From NCBI RefSeq assembly GCF_026210795.1, contig NC_089454.1, forward strand, positions 1-64,000: 64,000 bases of DNA, read 5' to 3'. The position numbers and the translations under genes are program-made. The notes beneath the pieces were generated by a model. It made no database searches. It worked only from the letters and a program-made list of their open reading frames with translations, and was not told the origin of the DNA. Source of the stretch: Rhizophagus irregularis (lineage: Eukaryota > Glomeromycota > Glomeromycetes > Glomerales > Glomeraceae). Shown piece by piece: positions 56,251-64,000 of this stretch (position 1 is its first letter; every line of letters starts with the position of its first letter).

Positions 56251-59200
56251 ATGATGGACAATAATAAACATAATTTTTCCCCTCACCCCTCTCCCCTTAT
56301 TAAATTTGGTCAATTAAATGTTAATGGTTTATGTTCCCCAGTTCGACAACAACATTTGCTTAATTTTTTTCTTCACTCTTCTTTTGGTGCTTTATCTATT
56401 AATGATACGCGTCTTTCGCCTTCAAATGCTAAATTTATTTTTAAAAACGAACACTCCCAACATCACTTTAAGTCCTATTGGGCTTGTTCATCTTCTTCTC
56501 GCCCTCATGATGGTGTTGGTATTTTGTTACGTAATCCCCTTCATAAACATGTTCAAACAATTGATCCTTACAACGGTCGACTTCTTAAATTAGATTTGTT
56601 CTTTCATCAAACTAAAATTTCTATTATTTCTATATATTATCCCCCTTCTGGTTCTGTTCATCAATCTATTTGCAATGATCTAATTGCCAAACTCCTTTCT
56701 TGGCTCGATTATGTCCGAGCTAATAATTATTTTGTAGTTATTCTTGGCGACTTCAATGCTGATGTAATCGCTCATTCTAATTCTTCACCTATTCATTTTA
56801 AGCTTCTTCGCTTGCTTTCTTCTCGGTTTTTTACCGATCATCAAGCTCACTCCTCTACGAATGGTCCTGATCCCACTTTCTTTCATGCTTATGGATCTTC
56901 TAGACTGGATTATATTTGGTCTTCGCCTGGTTTTCCTGCCCCTGGTCTTTTTTCGCAAGTGGTTACTTGCCCGGATCTCCTTGATCGGCCTTTTACAGAT
57001 CACAAAGTTCTTTCAACTGTTTTTGACTTCAGTTCTTGCCTGGCTACTTTGGCTAAATCTCGTCTTAAACAAAAACAAGAATTGCGTACTATTTTCTCTT
57101 ACGCTTCCACTTCAGTTGAACAATGGAATAATTTTACCACTGAAGTAGATGATTCTCTTAGAGTTTATTTAGATAGACAATATCGCCCCAATTTTGATTT
57201 CTCCTCTCTTTCTCTTGATCGTATGTGGCATGCATTGAAAGCTGCCATAATTAGTGCTGCTATTGAAACTTTACCCTTTCAAAAAGTCTCCAACACACAC
57301 CGACATTCGTACTCTCCTGAATTAACTAAACTTATTGCTATTAACAAGTTTTTAGATCGATTTTTATATCGCCTTACTACTCGTTGTTTCACTCGGCCTA
57401 CTCAAATTGCGCAAATGACTGCTGCTTTACCTTCCCATCTTGAGAATCTTGCATCCTTGCTTCCTGATTATTCAGTTCCTACCTATTCCACAACTCCTGT
57501 ATTTGTATTTAAATCGTTTTTACGATCACAGAAGAATTTAGTTTCTGCCTTTTTATCTACTAAATTCGCCCAACATCTCACGGACTCTGTGGAATACTAT
57601 ACCGCATTACGTGACGAACACTTTTCAAATTCGCTCGGCACCTTTATAGATTCTGCCCTATCAGTAGAAAAACGCTCGATTGTTCTTGATCGTGTCCTGG
57701 TCGTACTGGACTCAACTCCTACTTTGTTAACGGATCCTTCGGACATTAAACAAGCTGCTATTTCTCATTTTCAATCAATTGTTTCTCCTCCGTTGGTCCA
57801 CTATTCTTCCATCATTTCATTTCCCGCCCGATGGCAACAAGCTTACACTCCTCTTACAAATGTGTCTGCTTCATTATATGATCCTGTTTTGGCACCTATT
57901 TCCCTACAAGAATGGTCTGCTGTGATTTCCTCCATGCCAAATAACAAAGCTTCCGGCCCTTCAAAAATTTCTTATGAGATGATTAAACACTTGTCCGGTG
58001 AAGCCTTGGATTTTTCTCTTTTACTTGCCAATACTTGCCTTTCTCGTGGTGATATTCCTGCTGACTGGCGTGAAGCCGTGGTTTATCCTATTCCTAAACC
58101 TCATGACTTTGATGCTCAACTTAAGAACACTCGACCTATTACCCTTCTGGAAACAGTTCGAAAATGTGTAGTTAAGGTCATCACGAATTGTCTTTCCAAC
58201 ATCCTTGCTGATAATAAAATTCTTCAAGGTGGTAATTTTGCTGGTTTACCTGGTGGTTCTACTGATGTCCCTATCAAAATGCTGGATGCGATTATTCATC
58301 AACATAAACATGACTCTACTGATGATCAGGAACTATGGATCGTTTCTCAAGATATCTCTAAAGCTTTTGATTCTATGGATTTAAATATGCTTAAATTAGC
58401 TTTAGAAAGATTACATATCCCTGCACTTTTAGTGCGATTTATTTTAAATCTTTTTACACGACGAAATAATAAGATTATTACTTGTCATGGCGATACAGCT
58501 GCTTATAGAGTACGTGTTGGTATCGATCAAGGAGAAATTATTTCCCCTCTTCTTTGGGTTATTTACTTGGATCCCTTACTCACTGTTTTGAATCAAGAAG
58601 CACGAGATCCTTTTATTTTAAAATCTTCAGCTCTTTTAAATTACTCTCCACTTGAATTTGAATGACATTCTTTACCAATTTCACATTTGACGTTTATGGA
58701 TGATTCTACACTTATTGCTTCTTCAAAATCTGGAATTGAAGACCGTCTTTCTATTACTGCTGAATTTTATACTTTAAATAATGTTCAAGCTAATTCTGCT
58801 AAATATGTTCTTCTTTCATCCTCTTCCCCTTCTTCAAAGATTATTTTTGATCTTACACCTTCTTTTTTAGTCTCTGATTTGTCTCTTTCCCTTTCCTCTT
58901 TACCTTTGCATGCTTCCTTTCGCTTTTTAGGCATTTGGTTTTCTTTATCCGCCTCCTCTAATTTTGTTATCAAACAAGCGCGTTCCATGGTTAAAGATAT
59001 GGCAGCTCTCTTGGGACCGAAGAAATTATTAGCACAACATGTGGCCTATCTCTATAATGCTGTCCTTCTTCCGCGATTGGAATTTCGTCTTCAAACTACC
59101 CTTTTCTCTGAAAGTACTATTCAATCAATTGTCAAGCCCCTGTTTTCAGTACTTCGAAGAAAAGCTGGTCTTGCTACGACTACTCCGTTGCCCTTGTTAT

Positions 59201-61572
59201 TTCTCAAACTTCCCTTTTCGATTCAAAATGCTTTCTATCGCTTTCTTTCTTCCCATATTGCATCTTGGCAAAAAATTTTCACTCATCCTGATTTCAAGGA
59301 TTTTGCCCTTTATGCTATCTCCTATCTTCAAGGATATCTGGGTGCTGAAAGTTGCCCGACTACTATTAACCTAGAACCATGGTCACAGATTGTTTTTTTG
59401 CGAACGCACACTTTATTTAATTCGTTATTGTTTTCTTCGCGTTTGAACATCACGTGGTCTCTTTCCTTCCGGCCTCCGAGGCATGATCTACAACCTGCTC
59501 TGCCACTCCGATCTATTCTACCTCATTCCATTTTTCAATCGAGTTGGAAACTTTGGAAAAACTTGAATATATTTGTGCTTGCTCAGTTGGTTTCTCCTTG
59601 TGGACGTTATCTTATGAATTGGCCTGACCTTCGTTATCTTGGCATCGTTGGTCGTAAAGGACGGATCCCTAATTGGTTTACTTTTATCAATAATAATTTT
59701 CTCTCTTCTTCTTCTTCTACTTTACTTTTATCTTCATATTTTATTAATTCTTCTTTTACTTTAGTATCTCCTTGTTTATTAGATCATACTGTTAAAGATT
59801 ATTCTTTTTATCCTCAATGGGCTATTAATTTTGACTCTGCTACTCAAACTTTATCTGTTGGTCGTGTGTGTATCACTTATAAGAAACAAAACTTGGCTAT
59901 TATGTCTCATTGGCTTCCTGTATCTACCTCGGCTGATGTACGATCCTATGACCCTTGTCCCGGTTGTGCTCTTAACATTCCCGCCTTATCCATGAAATCT
60001 GCCATCAGACAACGCTGTAATAGCGAGAAATGCTTTTTTAATGTAATCCTATCGGATACTATGGGCTATCCTACCAGAAATGCCAAAGTTTTCGCGGCTT
60101 ACCTTCCCATTACTCTATCTACTTCATGGAGTTATGCGACTTCCTTGGCTCTTGTTCATTTTTCGAACGCGTCTCCTGCTCTTTCTCCTCTCTTTAAGGA
60201 TAGAATCGATAGAATTGAAGACACTATCTTACCACTTTCTGTGCAATCTTTGTACACAGATGGTTCGTTCCATCCTGCCAATGATTCTTCGCCTTCTTCC
60301 ATGACTTCTGCTTGGATTGCTCTTGATGATGTTGGACTTGTTCTGGAATCTTCTTCCATGCATCTCCCTTCTTACTTTCCTTCCGCTTTGCGTTCCGAAA
60401 TTTCTGCTGTTCTTTTAGGATTGAACGCCCTTTCCCGTGATTCATCGATCTCTATTCATACTGATTGTAGTCAGTTAATTTCACTATGGACACGGTTTGT
60501 TGATGCTCCTTTCTCACCGAAGTTGCTCCGAGAACCTAATCATCTTCTTTGGCTTTCTATTCGACAACTTATCATGGATCGTAATCTTAATGTCGAATTG
60601 ATTAAAGTCCCTGCTCATGGCGATGATATCTACAATATACAAGCGGATTCTTTGGCAAAAGATGCTCATTCGTCTTTACAACTCACTACTCTGCTTTCAA
60701 CATTTTGTTATGCTCCATGCTTGTTGACTTTTAACTCCTTGCCTATTGATGTGAATATTCGACATTTTCTCCGCTCTATTGCAGATGCTCGTGCTCTTTT
60801 ATCTTTCTGTTCACTAGCGCGTTTTACTGCTCTTGGTTCTCCTTCACTTTTTGATTGGGCTGGTATATATTTTTGCCTTTCACAAATTAAAGGTTTTGCT
60901 TCACATAGGAATGGTCGTCCTGAATTTTGGATCTTCCGCATTAAACTTCTTTTGGATATGTTGCCCACCTTAACTACTCTTCAACAACGTAAACCTTACT
61001 TATATCCTCCTGACTGGCTCTGTCCGCAGTGTAATTCTGCTCCTGAAGATTTGAATCATCTTTGGACTTGTCCTTATATTTTACCGGATTTAAATCCCTG
61101 TTTAACACACCGGTCTGAAGTCATTAAATTTAGAGATTCTTGTTTATCTTCTTTCCTATCCTTGAAATCTTTGGATAACTCCTTTCATACCGAATTCTTT
61201 GCTTTGGATTGCTGGAACTATGAAGCTCCTTCTTCATCCTGTCTTTGGCTTACTCGAGGATTGTTGCCTGCGCATTTAACGGCATTTTTGAATCAATACT
61301 TTCCTCTCTCTGTTATATACAAGATTATTTCTCCCCTTCTTAATGACTTCCAAGTCGAATTATATGGTGAAATTTGGCTGTGTCGGAATGTTCTTTTCCA
61401 TGCTTGGGAGGAGTCGCAGGGTATCTCGGCTGCTTCCAAATTACGTGGCCCATCTACATCTTCTTTCTCTAATACCACTTCTCCACAACAACACAACTCT
61501 TCTTTGGCGTCAGTTTCTCAGGATTCCTGGATTTCTTGGATATCCTCTTCTATAATTCGGGGTGGATCTTAG
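56251..61572 (+). pseudogene. LINE-2 ORF2: endonuclease, reverse transcriptase, RNase H (single in-frame stop)
   Basis: One frame of 1774 codons broken only by TGA at 58663-58665. Endonuclease (residues about 8-240): GQLNVNGL, INDTRLS, where the family's Glu-Thr reads Asp-Thr, ILGDFNADV, SRLDYIW, FTDHKVL. RT: ASGPSKISYEMIK (about 567), DWREAVVYPIPKP, RPITLLETVRK, GLPGGSTDVPIK, motif A DISKAFDSM (about 700), motif B GIDQGEIISPLLW (about 757), motif C FMDDS (about 814). RNase H: LYTDGSFHP (about 1334), LRSEISAVLLGL, HTDCSQLI and AHGDD..IQADSLAKDAH. A C-terminal zinc motif LCPQCNSAPEDLNHLWTC sits at about 1590. The stop lies between motifs B and C, so the present copy would make a truncated RT. 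Readthrough or a very recent mutation are both possible. Confidence 0.93.
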
Positions 61573-61910
61573 ATTTCACACTTGGATTTTCTGCGCTGCT
61601 TAACAGTTCAACCTCTTAGGATTTCTTTCTGGTAACGGACTGGATTTTTGGATGTTGGATAGTTGACTCACACTGACCTTCGGGTAAAGTTGGGGTATGC
61701 GATACTGTAATAGTTCAGTTTTTCTTTGCTTTAATTTTATTTTAGTTTAGATTTCTTTACTTGTATGAGTCGTGAAGCTACTCTTTTTATTTTTTATTAG
61801 TTTATTTTCTTATTTTTATAATATTGTTCGATTACTTTTCGGAGTCCAAAATATAAATAAAAGATAAAGTCATAAGACTGTTTGCACAGTAAAAGGATAA
61901 AACAAAAGGG

Positions 61911-61998
61911 GTTGATCACCCTATCTCAGTGGTTAGTCGCTGAAACCCTCATTAAGCCTGAATATGGTGAGGTCGCAGGTTCAATTCTGCCGATCACG
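61911..61998 (+). other. tRNA-like module A, unit 1 (Pol III A and B boxes)
   Basis: A-box-like TATCTCAGTGGTTAGTCG at 61922-61939 and B-box GGTTCAATTCT at 61979-61989, with a GCAG..CTGC stem around the B box as in a T-arm. GTTGATCA at the start and TGATCGGCAG-complementary sequence at the end give a weak acceptor-like pairing. It is not a recognisable functional tRNA. Confidence 0.6.
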
Positions 61999-62284
61999 GA
62001 AATAAAACGAATTTTACTGTGGACGCTACAACCAATAGCGTGAAAGTACAGGGATTAGCATAATTGGACTGCATCATGGTGAATTAGTGTGTACAGTTAG
62101 GCCGCACATTTCAACTAAGGGTCATGGTGTCCTTTTAACGTTCCCTATGGGGCCATTGGCATGTGCGCAGTCCTGTCCTTGACGTCACTACTATACCTTG
62201 AGGGGGACTTCCTGTCCAGGTGGTCACTTCACGATACCACTTGGGGTCAGTAATGGCTAGATGGTCGTCCTAGATGGTAAAGCT

Positions 62285-62395
62285 GAGAGTGCAATGTCTT
62301 AGTGGTAGTTTAACCTTCTATTAGGTCTTAGGCCAACCAAGATGTTCGTGCACAGAATAGGTAGCATGGTTATGGGGTTCGATTCCCTACTCTTT
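62285..62395 (+). other. tRNA-like module B, unit 1
   Basis: A-box-like TGTCTTAGTGGTAGTTTAA (62295-62313) and a textbook B box GGTTCGATTCC (62376-62386). Flanking AGAGTG and TACTCT can pair like an acceptor stem. The long insertion between the D-like and T-like arms excludes a normal tRNA. Confidence 0.6.
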
Positions 62396-62884
62396 GGGTC
62401 CTGGTTGGTGATCCCTGGTGGTTGATACCCACCATAAGGGGTGATCCTGGACAGATGCCTACTACTTCCTGTCCAAGTGGTAGCTCACAAAGTATCTGGA
62501 CCAGGGTAAACAACTGTACTATCGGTGTTAGGTAATCGCGGGCTGTAGTGGCGCTTTGAGTGATTTACATCAAAATGGTGGTATAGAAGGGTACTAAATG
62601 GTTGATGTTACCTGTCGAAAGTCCTCCATGAAAGTAGGTGCTCTCTAAAGGTCGTAAAATAAATTAAGTATCAGTATCATGCAATGGGTATAGGATGAGT
62701 AGGCGGCGTGTACCTAGCTTCAGATCAGCCTAAAGTGGCCCGATGGGGATATCTTCTATAGTGGTGCTGTTACCTGAGGAATTAAGTACTCGGTATAATG
62801 GTTGCCCATTGAAGATGATAGGACACAAACTCGAGATTAGTCTCAAAAAGAGGCAATGGGTGGTCTGGCCGTAAACCTAGCAAA

Positions 62885-63646
62885 GTAAAAGGATAAAACA
62901 AAGGGTTGATCACCTTTTCTCAGTGGTAAGTGACTGAGACCCTCATTAAGCCTGAGTATAGTGAGATCGCAGGTTCAATTCTGCTGATCACAGAAATTAA
63001 ACAAATTTTACTGCAGACGCTACAACCAATAGCGGGAAGGTACAGGGATTAGCGTAGTTGGACTGCATCATAGTAAATTAGTGTGTACGGTTAGGCCGCA
63101 CATTTCAACTAAGGGTGGCACGTGTCCTTCTAACATTTTCTATGAGGCCATTGGCATGTACGCAGTCCTGTCCTTGAGGTCACTACTATACCTTGGGGGG
63201 ACTTCCTGTCTGGGTGGTCACTCCACGATACCGCTTGGGGTCAGTAATAGCTAGATGGTTGTTCTAGATGGTAAAGCTGAGAATGCAATGTCTTAGTGGT
63301 AGTTAGACCTTCTGTTAGGTTTTAGATCAACCAAGGTGTTCATGCACAGAATAGGTAGCATAGTTATAGGGTTTGATTCCCTACTCTTTGGGTCCTGGTT
63401 GGTGATCCCTGGTGGTTGATACCCACCATAAGGAGTAATCCTGGACAGATGCCTGCTACTTTCTGTCTGAATGGTCACTACAAAGTATATCACTTGAAGT
63501 AAACAACTGTACTATCGGTGCTAAGTAATCACAGGCTGTAGTGGCCTTTGAGTGAGACTTAGTACCTAAAATGGTGGTATGGAAGGGTACTAGATGGTTG
63601 ATGCTACCTGTCGAAAGTCCTCCATGAAAGTAGGTGCTCTCTAAAG
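62885..63646 (+). repeat. 996-bp tandem unit 2, 3'-truncated
   Basis: Aligned with unit 1 from its first base until CTCTCTAAAGG at about 63646, then replaced by an A-run and AT-rich repeats. Module A is kept (B box GGTTCAATTCT at 62972-62982). Module B has GGTTTGATTCC at about 63370, a CG-to-TG change in the B box. Differences from unit 1 are mostly transitions. Confidence 0.8.
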
Positions 63647-63649
63647 GCC

Positions 63650-63930
63650 CTATAAAAAAAAAAATTCTTTAAAATATACTTAAAATGTACTTATATATTT
63701 TAAAATATATCTAAAATGTACTTAAAATTTTTAAATGTACTTAAAATATACTTAAAATTGCAATTTTAAGTATATTTAAAGTATGAAATTTTATACTTAA
63801 ATTATATTTAAAATATACTTGATTGCAATTTAAATATAATTTAAGTATAATTTAAGTACAAAATTTTACACTTTAAATATACTTAAAATTGCAATTTTAA
63901 GTATATTTTTAAGTATATTTTAAAATGTTA
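63650..63930. repeat. AT-rich palindromic repeat (ACTTAAAATATACTTAAAAT)
   Basis: Repeated ACTTAAAATATACTTAAA and its complement around TTGCAATTTTAAGTATA. Similar AAAATATATTTAATTTTC sequence occurs at 52180-52260. No gene. The last 70 bases, to 64000, contain nothing recognisable. Confidence 0.6.
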
Positions 63931-64000
63931 ATTGCCGGTCCACCACTCAACGGTACAAAATGATCAGCAATCTATAATTAATTTTGACGGACTTTTATAT

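Larger units (their letters stand above)
54681..61888 (+). mobile_element. LINE-2: younger non-LTR retrotransposon, nearly complete
   Basis: Plus-strand element of about 7.2 kb: ORF1 (RRM-like and zinc-knuckle), a 49-bp spacer, ORF2 (endonuclease, RT, RNase H, zinc motif), and a 3' region ending in AT-rich CAAAATATAAATAAAAGATAA (61850-61870). Domain order matches LINE-1, so both belong to one broad lineage, but LINE-2 is far less decayed and richer in C (many CTT and TCT codons). Only one frameshift and two stops are seen over some 6.7 kb of coding sequence. The 5' end is inferred from the 16-bp flanking repeat. Confidence 0.88.
61889..62884 (+). repeat. 996-bp tandem unit 1 with two tRNA-like modules
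   Basis: It begins GTAAAAGGATAAAACA and is followed directly by a second copy that starts the same way. The GC content is clearly higher than its surroundings. It has two Pol III-promoter-like modules (61911-61998 and 62285-62395). No ORF of note. Repeated CCTGTCC.GGTGGTCACT and CCTGGACAGATGCCTACT-like motifs suggest internal structure. This could be a composite tRNA-derived SINE or a tandem non-coding transcription unit. Confidence 0.8.

Noticed and set aside
61911-62395. Functional tRNA genes
   Set aside because: A and B boxes are present but no complete cloverleaf with an anticodon arm of normal length could be drawn, and the modules belong to a 996-bp repeat.

Overview
This window is a chromosome end from an AT-rich eukaryote. 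It opens with about 950 bp of CCCTAA telomere repeat reading inward. The genes have short introns (about 60-130 bp, GT..AG). The mix of gene families suggests an arbuscular mycorrhizal fungus such as Rhizophagus: a Crinkler-type ATPase/nuclease gene, a SAM-domain protein with an RK-rich C-terminal tail, BTB-domain genes, DUF659/BED hAT transposases and LINEs with APE endonuclease, RT and RNase H. The species assignment is inference; no rRNA or marker gene is present.

Layout. 1-1200 is the telomere and its subtelomeric block. 1.2-5.2 kb is AT-rich, with one small two-exon gene candidate. 5.2-18.6 kb is a single old LINE (LINE-1 here) between 18-bp target duplications, split by at least six later insertions: an autonomous-type hAT element and several MITEs, some nested in each other. 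19.8-22.3 kb holds the best protein-coding gene, a five-exon Crinkler-like NTPase/nuclease. 23.4-26.0 kb holds broken minus-strand genes, one with a MITE in its intron. At 26.14-26.39 kb the subtelomeric block recurs in inverted orientation. 27.2-30.2 kb is a large non-autonomous hAT-like element that contains further elements. 30.3-33.2 kb is a second hAT transposase pseudogene split by a CACTA-type MITE.

35.8-36.7 kb is a broken multi-membrane-span gene. 37.9-40.0 kb is a broken gene with an unusual order: two tandem PAW-like domains followed by BTB. 40-45.6 kb is AT-rich with nested MITEs. 45.75-46.27 kb is an intact secreted cysteine-rich protein gene. 47.1-47.9 kb is a pogo/mariner-like element with a smaller element inside. 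48.1-48.8 kb is a truncated Cdc20/Fizzy-type WD40 pseudogene on the minus strand. 49.4-52.1 kb is an unrecognised, decayed minus-strand coding region. 54.7-61.9 kb is a younger LINE (LINE-2) with an almost complete ORF2. 61.9-63.6 kb is a tandem repeat of 996 bp, each unit carrying two tRNA-like modules with A and B boxes.

The two convincing intact host genes are the Crinkler-like gene and the secreted protein gene; both have a TATA-like motif about 90-110 bp upstream of the start. Everything else is mostly a layered transposon record. Many substitutions between repeat copies look like CpG decay, which suggests cytosine methylation. All boundaries were read by eye; splice sites and domain names without alignment are inference.
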